64,000 bases of DNA from Locusta migratoria (GCA_026315105.1 CM048750.1:263801151-263865150); one strand, 5' to 3'; numbered from the stretch's first letter, positions 21,241 through 32,864 are shown. Notes: a model not told the origin generated them from the letters alone. A program made the numbers and translations.

Positions 21241-22654
21241 AAATGAATGAATTAGTCTCAATTTTTTAAATAAGGTAAGGTTAGTGCCTCTTGATCCAAT
21301 GTAAATGATATTATGTTGTTACGTGATTTCTTGCATGCCTTTAGTATTTTTGACAGATGACCAACTTATAACATGTAATAAGACCAGATGATGGTGGCAC
21401 ACTCCTAAACCGGCAGTCTTTAAATAAAATAAGTATATCGCGAACTTGGTATTTTCACTTTTGAAGAATTTTAAACTATGGAAAGCTCGAAAAAACTGAT
21501 GTAGAAGCGAGAGTGTTACACATCTTCTAAACTACCGGAACGATTCCAACTACATTTGGTGCCCATATTATTTTCCGTGACGTAACAATTGCTGTTTGGG
21601 TAAGAACCGTCTATGGAAAATTGGTCAGGAGATACTACGTCATAAACAATGAGAGGCTTGATAAACCGCCGACTCACGCAAAAGGTTTTAATTTGCAAAG
21701 TCTTGACTGCTACCTCTATTCGGAAAGAAAACTAAAAATCACTTGTAATTTCCTAATATTCCACTCTACGCGCGTAGAAAATTACATTATTATGTGTCAC
21801 ATTGTTCAGGAGAAATGGCGTCATAAGGATTGAGCTACGTGAAAACGGAACTACTGACTGTAATTCACTACAGAAGCAGGTGAAATAAAGACAGTGAGAC
21901 AGGAGGTGATGAGAAGAGGGGTAAGGAGATATACTAAGATAAGAATGGAATAACGCCGGGTTTTCAGCCAGATATCGCACAAAAGTTACGGCTTAGATTT
22001 GAGATATATATTAATTAAATTAGTGAGTGTGAGCTACAAAGTGATAGAAGTAGTTAACTTGAAGAGTTCTAAAAATTAGTAGGAAGAAATACATTTTCTT
22101 CTTCAACGATGGGAATATAGTGGGAAACGTGTGACGTTGCTGGTGGCAGTGATGTCATAAGATGGACACTTGTGGCGAAACTCACGGGCAGTTTCCGTAC
22201 CAACATCTGATAATTCGTTACACCACAGTCTAAAATATACAGTCAAGATACTTTGTACTGTAACGACTAGGGCAAGCTATAAGTGTAGATCCAGATACCC
22301 ACTCTCTACTTGGTTTTCCGATACCCAGTTCATTAGTCAAGAACCCGATACCCTCTTCTCTATAATATAAAATCGCTATCCGAGCCCTTTTTCTCATCTA
22401 CCTTTCTATCACAGCGTTTTTATAGTTAGACCTAATGAACTATCAGTAATTTTCATATCTTTCATTACTGCTTTAAATAGAAGACCGCATTTATTAAAAA
22501 TCATTAACTGCATGTAAATCAATCCGATAATAAATTTTATTGAAATCATTTTCGAGAAAGTTCCATTGTAGGTCATTGTAGAGGTAATAATTAAAAACGT
22601 GTAAATAATTTATTTCGAAAGAAATTAGCAAAAGATACAAATGCAAGCTATATC
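21241..22654. other. Unassigned, mostly AT-rich DNA
   Basis: A pair of similar words (GTCAGGAGATACTACGTCAT near 21625 and TTCAGGAGAAATGGCGTCAT near 21807) suggests an old tandem duplication. The stretch near 21380 (GACCAGATGATGGTGGCAC) recalls Penelope-type sequence but is too short to call. No coding region recognised. Confidence 0.5.
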
Positions 22655-22665
22655 AGAAATAATTC

Positions 22666-22859
22666 AAATGTCTGTAAATCTATCGGACCAAACTGCGTGG
22701 TCATCAGTCCGTAGCTTACAAACTACTTAAACCTAGGTAAACTAACCTACGGACAAACACACACACCCATGCCCCAGGGAGGACTCGAACCTCCACGGCG
22801 AGCAACCGCGCGCTCCGCAGCGAGTCGCTTTAGACCACTCGGCTACTCCACCGTGGCAA
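22666..22859 (-). mobile_element. SINE B, full length
   Basis: Reverse-oriented complete copy flanked by the perfect 11-base duplication AGAAATAATTC (22655-22665 and 22860-22870). Confidence 0.94.
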
Positions 22860-23146
22860 AGAAATAATTCCTTAACCTTTCTGTACCGTTTCCATAATGA
22901 ATACTAATTATTTCAATTTACAAAATGCTAATTGCCCATGTCACCCATCTACAATACGAAGACAATATTTACTATTTTCATAATATCAATGTACTTCCAA
23001 ACGAATTTATTATCTGTTAAAGCTGTATTTTCATAAGGCTATGTACTGTGTATGTTTGCGTTTCTGTAATCACGTTCATTGATAAAATTTCAGTCGTTTA
23101 ATTATAAACAACAATACGTTGTAAATAAATTAATTGTCATGGCCGC

Positions 23147-23561
23147 GCCGGCCGCGGTGGCCGAGGGGACTGAGGCGCTCCAGTCACGGTCTGCACGGCC
23201 ACTACGGTCGGGGGTTCAAAATGTTCAAATGTTTGTAAAGCCTACGGGACTTAACTACGGGGTCATCAGTCCCTAAACTTACAAACTACTTATGAACTAC
23301 TTACGAACTAGGACGGCACAAATATCCATGCCCGAGGGGGGATTCGAACCCCCGACCGTAGGGGCCGTGCTGACCGTGACTGGAGCGCCTCAGTCACCTC
23401 GGCCACCGCGGCCGGCGGTCGGGGGTTCGAATCCCCCCTTGGGCATGAATATTTGTGCCGTCCTTAGTCTTAGTTAGTTCATAAGTAGTTTGTAAGTTTA
23501 GGGACTGATGACCCCGTAGTTAAGTCCCATAAGCTATACAAACATTTGAACGTTTGATTTG
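23147..23561 (+). mobile_element. SINE A, outer copy, split at its B box
   Basis: Full SINE A with the 15-base duplication AATTGTCATGGCCGC (23132-23146 and 23562-23576). It is interrupted within CGGTCGGGGGTTC by a reverse SINE A. The remainder resumes at 23416 and is intact to the tail. Confidence 0.95.
23218..23415 (-). mobile_element. SINE A, inserted in the B box of another SINE A
   Basis: Complete reverse copy between the duplications CGGTCGGGGGTTC (23205-23217 and 23416-23428). The insertion falls immediately after the GGTTC of the host B box, disabling its internal promoter. Confidence 0.95.
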
Positions 23562-23576
23562 AATTGTCATGGCCGC

Positions 23577-23723
23577 AGTTGTAGAGTTAGTCAGTTAGCC
23601 ATGTCAGGCTTAGCAGTTCAGTCGTGGAGTGTCTTCTGTTATTGTCAGTTACAGTAATTGCTTGCTTCCTTGGCCAATGACCACTCCGCCCCCCCTCCCC
23701 CCAAACTGCGACCAACACCCCCG

Positions 23724-23771
<48 letters not shown>

Positions 23772-24774
23772 GAAACGTATGTATTCCTAATTTATGACCT
23801 AATAAATATGGCTTTGCCAGTTAATCTTGAAAGTAAATATCTTGTAATTCACGTTTTGTAAATTTTTTTGTAAAGGCCTCGCCCCAGGCTGGCCGAAAGA
23901 ACTACGTTTTCACCGCCGCCCAGAAATTTTAATGACGCAGTTTCTGTCATGACCACCCCCTGTAGGCACCTTGTGGATTAATGTGTACAGTGAAGCAGAA
24001 TAAATGTTAAGTATTCTTTTCATAAAAGAAATATTTTATCTAGGAAGGACATCAACGGAGTGTTAGAACCTATTGGTATGAAAGTTGTTAGCATATTGTA
24101 GTTGCAGCGACATTAGCGTCTATAGTTGTGGACAAACTTCTGTTCTGTTCTTATTATGATAGGAACTTTCCTTGAGACGTATCAATTCGGTAGGGACTCT
24201 AATGATTCATCTTTTGTAAGTATAATTACTAAGTAGTATCTAAGTAAACTGTCCTGTAACATCGCAGTATCCTTACGAAACTAAAGAAAGACAAATATTG
24301 CATTTTTTGGGAGTTACTGGCGGAATTTATGCCAATTTGTGTCGATACATACGCTCATTATTGTAAAAACTGTTACAAATCAGTTTAACCGATGTCGCTC
24401 AAATAACAGATCAATGTCGAGAGACATATTTTGTCTTGATATCAATGATCTCTACACAAACTGCACGTATAACTCTGAGCATAGAACTTAACTGCAGCGT
24501 GCCTGCACATTCATATGTTTTACACACGATTTCGCATTGTCCGCCATGTTTAAATCTGGCAAATGATTTTGCATCAGTTATTATGTGACAAATAACTGCC
24601 TGCTTACCTCTTGATTTAAAATTCATTTCAGTATGTGGTTAATAGGCTAATATGGGAGCGGAATTGAAACTTACTTCTTAATTCGGCAAGAAAAGAAATA
24701 TTAACATATACGGTTGGCACGCTCAGACAGATGAAGTTCAACATCTATGTAGTATAGAGATCAGTGTTCGATAT
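23577..24774. other. Unassigned DNA with a (CA)n tract
   Basis: No gene or repeat family recognised apart from the CA tract listed separately. Confidence 0.55.
23725..23769. repeat. (CA)n microsatellite
   Basis: About 22 CA units after a C-rich stretch. Confidence 0.97.
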
Positions 24775-25205
24775 GTGTCACAGATATTGAAGGAGAGGCA
24801 TTGCATTTGCGCTACAGCCAAGATTCAAACTTGGGTACTGCTGCGTACTAGGCAACCGCTATAATCACTAACCCACCGTGACGTAATGCGTATGGATATT
24901 GCACGGCCTGGCTGAAATCATGTCTCCTTCCAATACACAAACTTCAATTCTGCCTCATGTTTCCCTACATAAATACATATCAACGTTGCCGAAGCTCTCC
25001 AATAGAAATATAATATAAAATATGAGGCAGTATTGAAGTCTGCGTTATTTAAGAAGACGTTCCTTAAGACTGTCTGTTCAATCACCGTATCCATTAGGTC
25101 AGGGTGGCTTAGTCGTTATAGCGCTTGTCTATTAAGCAGGAGGTCTCAGGTTCGAATCCTGGCCGCGGTATAAATTTAAATTGAATGCCTCAGCTTGAAT
25201 TTCAC
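24775..25205. mobile_element. Palindromic tRNA element (SINE D hairpin), copy 2
   Basis: The left minus unit carries AAGATTCAAACTTGGG and the right plus unit (25100-25170) carries GGTGGCTTAGTCGTTATAGC and CAGGTTCGAATCCTGG. Arms of about 190 bases flank a loop with CTGCCTCATGTTTCCCTAC, which matches the reverse complement of the loop of copy 1 (CTGCCTCATGTTCCCTGTG). More diverged than copy 1. Confidence 0.78.
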
Positions 25206-26420
25206 ATCTTTGAAATAAACTCGATTAAACACCGGGCTAACGCGAAGATTCAGAAAGGAAAACAGTTTAAATATATAATCCCCAGCTTATCATAAAAAAG
25301 TAAATCTATCAGAAAGCGGGAGCACGTTTCAGCCCTGCTTTAAGAGATGTTTTTGGGATGAGCACATTTCCACTGCCCCATTGTCTCGCTCGAAATATAG
25401 TCGTCCAACGGCGCGTTTGCCAGCCAGCTCTAATAAAACACTCAGTCGTTTCGTAATTCGAGTGATATAGCGCCAGCACTTTGAATTTATGACAGCACTG
25501 GCGTTTATGCTGAACGGCGCAGCTATTATCGACCTTGCGTAATGCGAGTAACTTGCTGTCGTCGAAACCACGTGGCGGATTAACTCTATTTAGTCGTCTC
25601 TTTTTTCACTTGTACGGCCCCATGAAGTACTCGCGTCCAAACCTCATATATTAATACGGCCAAAGTTCGCGGCAGTTAGCTTTAGAGCGTATCATTCTCT
25701 AATGAAAATGAATAGTTTAAATTGTGTTCAGATGGACTAGGAAAACTCAAAATTTTATAATCCAAGTAGCGTCACGTATTGACGTTTCCAGAGTATTTTT
25801 CCCCTTTCCATCACTTTCTCCCCCACTTTCTTTCCATTTCAGTTTCGTTTACATTCGGGTCACTCCTTATAACATCACATCTCTACGTGTCCAATAATAA
25901 TAATAAGGTAGGGGGAGAAAGGACGGTATGCAAATGGTTTGTTCACTTGATATTAAAGGATAGGCGTGACTGATCCACCATCGAACATTTAATTAATTTA
26001 TCCTCTAGCGTCCAAGTAATGAAACCCACCCAAAATTGTGTAAAGGTGGGGTGGGGGGGGGGGTTAACTAATTTTAATGATTCGAGTAAAGAAATTTGTT
26101 TTGACTCGTTTTATTCTCTGAAGTCAACTGAACGTCAGAGTTGAAAGCAAGATACACACAATTGAACACAGAACAAATTATACGAATTTTCAAACCAATA
26201 TAAACACTCCTACAGCAAGTGACTGGTAAATCGAAGAAAATTGCATTTGATACTAAACACTTACGTGACAACCCACATTTAACTGGAAACCGTGGCGTAA
26301 TGGAGAGGAAAATTCCAATTCCTGATTTTTGTGAATTTAGCTAACGTTTTCAACAGTCCGAAAACGTGAATCCTCCTTGAAACACTAGCAAATTCACGCG
26401 ATACTGTACCAAAACTGTGC
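25206..26420. other. Unassigned DNA
   Basis: No recognised feature. A G run lies near 26049-26063. Short frames show no motifs. Confidence 0.5.
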
Positions 26421-27560
26421 TGGCTGGCAATGTCAGCAAAACGACGGCTGGGCGGCGGCTGCGAGTGTCGATAGCTGCAAGTCGCGGACCCAGAGATAAT
26501 TCAGCTTCATATTCCATAAGCGATATTTAACCAATATCAGCCAACTTCGATCGCGGTGGATCTCAGTGCCAACGATCTCACTCGTTCCGCTATGTCGTGC
26601 CACTACAGTCAATTTACACGTGAAACACGAATGTACTGTAGGCAGAGGTGACACCAGAACTGTGACAATCGCAATTAGTTCGTCGCTGCGTTTAATATCA
26701 GGCAGGGTGACCTTGCTATCGGCTTGCTAATACTCAGCGCTATTAGCACACGTGTCAGAGCAACTCAAAACCTCTACCACAAACTCTAAGTATAGCTGCT
26801 CGACGACAAGTATAAACTGAGAGCAGAAGAGAAGCGTCTGCTTTCCTCGGCTGCCCAAACACCAGTCTTCTCACCATTTCTAAAATCTCCGTCTCCTCTC
26901 TGCAAAACCTACAGGCTCCGCCTATCTCTACTGAAACGTCAATTCACAGCTAGGCGCCAAAGTACGACGAATCACGGCTTGCGTTCGGCAGTCGGACAGC
27001 CGAACCCCGTTACTATAAAACAGCAGCCAATGGTCAGCTCTCCCACGTCTCCACCGGTCGCGCCTCGCCCTTCCGTCCAGCGTTCTCACGGTAGACGGAT
27101 GGTCTTCAGGCACCTTCGAAAACACGACCAGCAAGTTGTTCCCAGCAAACCGACAAAGTCCCTCGCTATTGTATAATTGCGGCGCCCGCCAGCTTGGCGC
27201 CAGAGACGTACAATGTTCTAGAGGGTGACACCCTGGCGTTCGCCAACTCAGCGCCAGACGTCTCAGCAAAGCACCGTACGCCGTGTATTGTATTGCTCCA
27301 GATGCTCTCGCCTAGACGACGCCAGCTTCGGTGGAACGCCAGATACCTGGAAGGCTCACGCCTCAGTCCTACCTACTGTGGCCTTCGGCTGTAAGGCGTC
27401 TTCTGGGAACCGCTGACCCTCCGAATAACAGAGCCACCCTCGTGCTCGCCACCGGCCGCCGTAAGCTCTGAATGCGTGTTTTTCTCTACTGCTACAGGCC
27501 TCACACGACCAAGTAACAGAATATTTCTCTTTCGCGACAAGTTATTAAATCGATAACCTA
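26421..27560. other. Unassigned, moderately GC-rich DNA
   Basis: Repeat-poor and CpG-containing. A TATAAAA word at 27014 and a CCAAT at about 27027 are present but no initiator is suitably spaced. The 113-codon minus frame at 26928-27269 has no domain I recognise. It could be a host promoter region, an LTR fragment or an old element; I cannot tell. Confidence 0.4.
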
Positions 27561-27696
27561 TGCATCCATATCTATAAATGTATAAATGTGAATGTCTGTT
27601 CGGTGTACGTTTATCACGTCTGAACTACAAGACATAAAGAGCTAAAAATTTGTACAATCTATCCGGGGAAGGCTTTAGGCACGGTTTTATGCCGAT

Positions 27697-27699
<3 letters not shown>

Positions 27700-27779
<80 letters not shown>
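27700..27779. repeat. (TA)n microsatellite between the two Helitron 5' ends
   Basis: Uninterrupted TA repeat of about 80 bases, probably expanded from the TATATATAT start of the second 5' end. Confidence 0.97.
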
Positions 27780-27782
<3 letters not shown>

Positions 27783-28510
27783 AATGTCAGTTCGGTGTAC
27801 GCTTATCAAGTCCGAACGACAAGACGCAGAGAGTTGAATATTTTTACAGTTACTAATTTATACCTGAGGAAGGTTTTAGGCATGGTTTTATAGCGATCTG
27901 ATAGATATTTCGTAATTTGAAGAATATAACGCGAAATGCAGAACAATAATTACTCTTTGAAAATGGTCTTATTGGTTGCATTGTTGCTTCAGGGTTGATA
28001 ATGATAAAAGAGTGGCGTATATTGGGATGCAAAGTTATCGGTGTATATAAAATTCTACGTGTATGTGTGTGTTAATATTTCGCTCTGCAGCGAAAACTAC
28101 AGAACTCAAACGAATGGTCTGTGTGTAATTGTTGTCCGAAGTCTCCTGTTGTACATCGTAGCAGTTCTATGGCGATAGCTATAAGGGGGTGGAAGATATG
28201 GTGGTTGAGAGTCGTCAAATTATAAAAAAATTCGAACTGAAGGCCAGCGATGACGTTTGCGACTCTATAGCAAGGAGGTTACATACAGCGAAACGTGATG
28301 CCACAGACCATATCTTTGGTCTATGCGTGCTACAATGTCTTCAGCTCTTTCTCTGTAAGGAAATATAAGAATGAATAAATAAACCAGTAAAAAAGAAATT
28401 TCATTTAATACATCTCTTAAAAATCGATTTGACGTTCCGGGCATTACATCAAGTGATCGATCTGTGGTATTACAATAGTTATTGTTGAATTTCCTTTAAT
28501 CCCTTCAGAT

Positions 28511-28729
28511 ATGCCATTTCAGTTCAAAAGACTTCAGTTTCCAGTTCGTCTAGCTTTTGCCATGACAATTAACAAAGCTCAAGGACAGACATTAAACATC
28601 GCAGGAATCCATTTAGAGCCCTCATGTTTTTCACATAGTCAATTATACGTCGCTTGCTCAAGGGTGGGCAACCCAAAAAGTCTCTACATTTACGCTCCAA
28701 ACAATACTACTAATAACGTTTTTTACTAG
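28511..28729 (+). pseudogene. Helitron helicase C-terminal fragment (Pif1-like)
   Basis: A 72-codon frame with a stop. FPVRLAFAMTINKAQGQTLN (about residues 10-29) and YVACSRVGNPKSLYIYAPNN (about 46-65) form the last conserved motifs of Pif1-family helicases fused to Rep in Helitrons; the R of ACSR is the usual conserved arginine. No Walker motifs lie upstream, so it cannot hydrolyse ATP on its own. Confidence 0.85.
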
Positions 28730-29106
28730 AATGCCCTAAAATGAAATTAAAATGAATTTAAACATTACTCTCACCATACGTGTTGAGATATTGCGACACA
28801 GGCTATAAGGAATAATGAATGTATTATTTATTGTAAATCATTAAGTACTCCACATAATTTTATTTTTTTATTGAATGTTGATTAAAAATGTTTGTTTCTA
28901 AAAAAAGGTATTGTATTTCATTTCACCCTTGAAAACCAGTCTCATAGCACACAACAGAAAGATAGCTTATCTATCATAATCAACCAACACGCGAGCGGAG
29001 CCGCGGGTTTAAGCTAGTAATCGAAAGAAATTAACAAGGTTGCGTTGTCCTTTTACTGTTGGAAAGCAACGTGGTAGTACTGAAATCTCTCAAGGCATCT
29101 GATAAA

Positions 29107-30390
29107 CTGTTATACTTCGGGCATCCACAGCTGAAATACATTGTAAATCAATTCTAGAAAGTAATGTAAACAATCAGGATGTCTCTCTATGAATTATTGC
29201 AGTCCGCCTTAGCTGTTTTTATACGCCTTTATTGCGTTACTACCGATTTCGTACCGTTAAAGGTACATCTTCAGGTGTCTGTATTAAAAGACAAAATTTT
29301 ATACATAGGGTTTATAACTATTGATATTTACAAATTAAAAACCTGATAAACACTAACCTTTTAATTTACATGGGGTGGTTTGATTTATTGCATGTCCCAA
29401 CGATCATGATGGTTTGCAGGGTTTTATGAAGGTTTTCTTCAAAGATGTTAATTAATTTTACTGGAGACTCCCTTCAGTAATCGTCTATGTAGGCAACGGT
29501 TGCGTATACCTAATGAATGAAAAGTCATCGTGAGCTAGAATGTAGAGGGCGTAACCGTAAAGGAAAGCGTAACAAGAGGAGTGATACTCACCAAGTATAC
29601 TGCTTAAAATTTTAAAGTTGAACGTAGGGGCGGGTTCAGTATCCCCTGAATCTAAAGTAAAACGAATTGTACCAATGATTTGCGTCATGTGCTATTAAAA
29701 TATTTGACAAAATCAGAAGCTTTTTGGAGTCGTGGTCCGTGTTATGATTATCAAAATTGAAAAATTCATAGAAACCGTTAGGTGCACGTTAGGATTTAAA
29801 AATTTTTGTTGTCATTCATAATACCTTTCATAGTAAGTAATGTCAGTACACATCAGTTATATTACCATTCTCTCTGCCAAAGAATATTAACACGTCTGTT
29901 CTTTTATCATAAGATTGAATGATAAAACAAAAATTTTTAAGTCCTAACGTGCACCTAATGGTTTCTAGGAATTTTTTGAGACTCATAACACGGACCACGA
30001 CTCCAAAAAGCTTCTGGTTTTGTCAAATATTTTAATAGCATATTACACAAACCACTGGTACAATTCGTTTTACTTTAGATTCAGGGAGATACTGAACCCG
30101 CCCCTACGTTCAACTTTAAAATTTTAAGCAGTAAACTTGGTGAGAAACACTCCTCTTGTTACGCTTTCCTTTACGGTTACGCCCTCTACATTCTAGCTCA
30201 CGATGACTTTTCATTCATTAGGTATACGCAACCGTTACCTACATAGACTATAACTGAAGGGAGTCTCTTGTAAAATTAATTAACATCTTTGAAGAAAACC
30301 TCCGTAAGACCCGACAAACCAGCATGAACGTTGGGACACGCAACAAATGAAACCACCCCATGTAAATTAAAAGGTTAGTGTTTATCAGGT
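29107..30390. mobile_element. Penelope-type hairpin element with about 470-bp arms
   Basis: Flanked by the 10-base duplication ATCTGATAAA (29097-29106 and 30391-30400). Arms at about 29338-29815 and 29930-30390 are inverted copies with few mismatches, around a 115-base spacer. The left end carries a hammerhead-like core on the minus strand. Each arm holds a short frame (EPAPTFNFKILSS, YAFLYGYALYILAHDDFSFI) with no known domain. Assignment to Penelope rests on the core motif and the variable-length duplication. Confidence 0.7.
29247..29274 (-). other. Hammerhead-like core motif
   Basis: The minus strand reads CTGAAGA, T, GTACC, a short loop, GGTAC and GAAA. CUGANGA and GAAA match the hammerhead core and stem II can form five pairs. 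The single T between A9 and the stem recurs in every copy in the window. Stems I and III are not convincing by eye. Confidence 0.45.
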
Positions 30391-30400
30391 ATCTGATAAA

Positions 30401-30876
30401 GTTCGAAGAAGTGAACGTGTGCCTTAGTTCCGTTTCGATGTTTTATTTCGCGTTGCGGACCGTCGACTTTTCAAAACCTGCGTGGCAAGTGTTGGGACGT
30501 TTTGCAGTTTCGATGTGAGCGTCGCTGGCTTCAGCCTTCCCTGCAGCTGGGGCGGTCCACGCTGCTATCGGCTTTAACGCCGCCTCCGCCCCCGCACTCG
30601 CCACCTGCCCCCATTGTGCCGCCCCCGCCCCCACCCCCGCCCGTTTGCCACTATTTAATTATCCGGTGAGCGTCCCCGCGTTCGATACCGCGGGGGTCTT
30701 CACGGAGAGGCGAAGCGTCGTGAGCGTGGGAGCCCGAGGTTATATAGCGGCGAAGTCACGCGGTCGTTCATTCAGCACACCACCAGCGCGAGGCCATCAC
30801 TTGCTGTGCGCTGATCCGCGTAATGCGTTCGTATGCACGCACCATCTGTTCCGAATCTCCCTTTGCCGTTCCGTTT
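30401..30876. other. GC-rich, CpG-dense patch, possible promoter region
   Basis: Repeat-free and strongly GC-rich, with C-rich Sp1/KLF-like words near 30600-30645 (CCGCCCCCGCCCCCACCCCC). It is bounded on the right by a truncated LINE A. See the core-promoter feature at 30741. An ATG at 30823 opens a short frame (MRSYARTICSESPFAV) that runs into the LINE, so any host exon is broken or ends at a splice site I cannot identify. Confidence 0.5.
30741..30775 (+). promoter_or_regulatory. Candidate TATA plus initiator
   Basis: TATATAG starts at 30741 and an initiator-like TTCAG lies at 30771-30775, putting the A about 33 bases downstream of the TATA start. That spacing is close to the arthropod norm. 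The CpG-rich setting supports it; no gene downstream could be confirmed. Confidence 0.35.
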
Positions 30877-31015
30877 TGTAACCCACTAAACTACAGGCCT
30901 ATTTCATGGACGTCAATTTGCAGCAGGGTTTTGGAACATATCCTGTATTCAAATATTATGAATTATCTCGAACAGAATGATCTATTGATCCAAGATCAAC
31001 ACGGATTTAGAAAAT

Positions 31016-31787
31016 GGTTGAAGTGCAGTTTATGAGGCAGCGGCTAGCTTTCGTGCTCGCTAGGTTGGGAACGGCAGAGCAGCCAATCAGAAGTCGCGAT
31101 GCCGCGGACGAGTAAATTTGGCGTCAATTTCGAAGTTTATTCGAGGATATCGGTGCGGCGTTTGTGTGATTGTAATTGATTTTCCATGTATAAGAGATTT
31201 TTAAATAATTGTCGTATTATATAGTGACCTATTATTAATACACCACAGCAGTCAAACATGTTTTATTTGTTTTATGACCAGTACGAAGCAGTGATCATTT
31301 TAAGTGAAAGTTAAGTTAGGTATAGGTTAAACGAGAAGTTAATTTTTTTTTACGTATGTGAGGACGCGTAGCGTCCGAATTTCCGGTTCAAAAACACTCA
31401 ATCAATTTACAGTTGTACGCTCGATGTATATATCATTTCAGTCCGAGCTACCTCGATTGCAAGCATTCTTGGAAATTATCGCAATTACTTTTACTGACCG
31501 GACAAGGGTACATACAAGAACCTGTCAACCATAGAGCAGGTAGAGCATGTTTTATTTACATTATGATATATTCGAAACAGTGATCAAGTGACATCCATAC
31601 TGATAGCAACTGTAACTTGTAGATCGCCAAAAACTTTGCCATACACGGCTTCGATTTGTTTACATAGTACAATTGTAACGCTCTTTCTTATTGGCCGAGG
31701 CATCGCGACTCCTGATTGGCTGCTCTGCCGTTCCCAACCCTAGCGAGCGCGACAGCTAGCCGCTGCCGCATAAACTGTACTTTTACC
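31016..31787. mobile_element. Non-autonomous DNA transposon with about 90-bp terminal inverted repeats (Mutator- or Merlin-like)
   Basis: Termini GGTTGAAGTGCAGTTTATG and (complement) GGTAAAAGTACAGTTTATG continue as about 90-base inverted repeats (GGCAGCGGCTAGCT, CGTTCCC complement, GCAGCCAATCAG). It is flanked by the 9-base duplication TTAGAAAAT (31007-31015 and 31788-31796), and removing element and duplication restores LINE A. A 9-base duplication with long ends fits Mutator-like elements; Merlin (8-9 bases) is the alternative. No transposase; an ATGTTTTATTT-containing block occurs twice inside. Confidence 0.82.
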
Positions 31788-31909
31788 TTAGAAAATATCG
31801 CTCATGCGAAACACAAGTAGCTCTGTAGTTGATTCCGCCTTAAGCAAGACACTTAACACAAACCAGTTTCGGCACTTATTGTGCCATCTTCCGTGGGTTT
31901 CTGGTGTTT

Positions 31910-32106
31910 CAAACTCAAATGTTTGTATAGGTTATGGGACTTAACTACGGGGTCATCAGTCCCTAAACTTACAAACTACTTATCGACTAGCTTATTCTAA
32001 GGACGGCTCAAATATCCATGCCCGAGGGGGCATTCGAACCCCCGACTGTAGGGGCCGTGCAGATCGTGACTGAAGCGCCTCAGTCCCCTCGGCCACCGCG
32101 GCCGGC
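31910..32106 (-). mobile_element. SINE A, full length
   Basis: Reverse copy in the left arm of the palindrome, with the 13-base duplication GTTTCTGGTGTTT (31897-31909 and 32107-32119). Confidence 0.95.
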
Positions 32107-32179
32107 GTTTCTGGTGTTTATTTTCTATAATAACATGTTACATATTTTGGTTATACAATCGTTTGCACGAGTTGTTTGG

Positions 32180-32379
32180 GGCCGGCCGCGGTGGCCGAGG
32201 AGACTGAGGCGCTCCAGTGACGGTCTGCACGGCCACTACGGTCGGGGGTTCGAATCCCCCCTCGGGCATGGATTTTTGTGCCGTCTTTAGTATAAGTTAG
32301 TTCATAAGTAGTTTGTAAGTTTAGGGACTGATGACCCCGTAGTTAAGTCCCATAAGATTTACAAACATGTGAACATTTT
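32180..32379 (+). mobile_element. SINE A, full length
   Basis: Forward copy near the centre of the palindrome with the 11-base duplication GAGTTGTTTGG (32169-32179 and 32380-32390). Confidence 0.95.
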
Positions 32380-32864
32380 GAGTTGTTTGGTTTGACAATT
32401 TTGTAAGATGTTTTCGGCCTAATTTATTCAAGGTACTTACATTGTGCCATTCGCAGGATTTGCATGTGCATTATTTGCGGAATGACAAGTTTTGACAGCC
32501 TGTCGTCATCTGCAAACAACAAGACGTTTTTGTTTACGAAAACTGACTGATTTATTGTACACCTACATTAGCTTGCGAATTATATTGAAATTATTTTTTG
32601 TGGCTGTTTTGGCTTACTTACATTTGAGCTGTGGTGTTGCTGCTTGTTTGTTTGTGGCGTGTTCTTATGTTTAACAGTCTTCAGTGCAATTTTACTGTGA
32701 AACAGCACTGCTTACATCGCCATTTTTCTTGTTGTGGTGGCCATTCTAACCTCTTTGGTGGGGGCTGTATGATGTTTCATTTGTTTGTGTGGTGTGTCAG
32801 TGATTTAGATTGTATAACCAAAATATGTAACATGTTATTATAGAAAATAAACACCGGAAACCTA

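Larger units (their letters stand above)
27571..29017 (+). mobile_element. Helitron, non-autonomous, copy 2 with duplicated 5' end
   Basis: Starts TCTATAAATGTATAAATG after an A and ends GCCGCGGGTTTAAGCTAG before a T, the same A|T site and 3' end as copy 1. Unlike copy 1 it carries the 5'-terminal segment twice: GAATGTCTGTTCGGTGTACG near 27590 and GAATGTCAGTTCGGTGTACG near 27782, separated by an 80-base (TA)n tract. It retains the intact helicase tail at 28511-28729. Confidence 0.87.

Noticed and set aside
27014..27036. TATAAAA with nearby TCAG as a core promoter
   Set aside because: The spacing from TATA to the initiator-like word is only about 21 bases, too short.
26928..27269. 113-codon minus frame in GC-rich DNA
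   Set aside because: No domain, no similarity I recognise, and GC-rich DNA gives long frames by chance.
27650..27856. 68-codon Ile-Tyr repeat frame
   Set aside because: Direct translation of the (TA)n tract between the two Helitron 5' ends.
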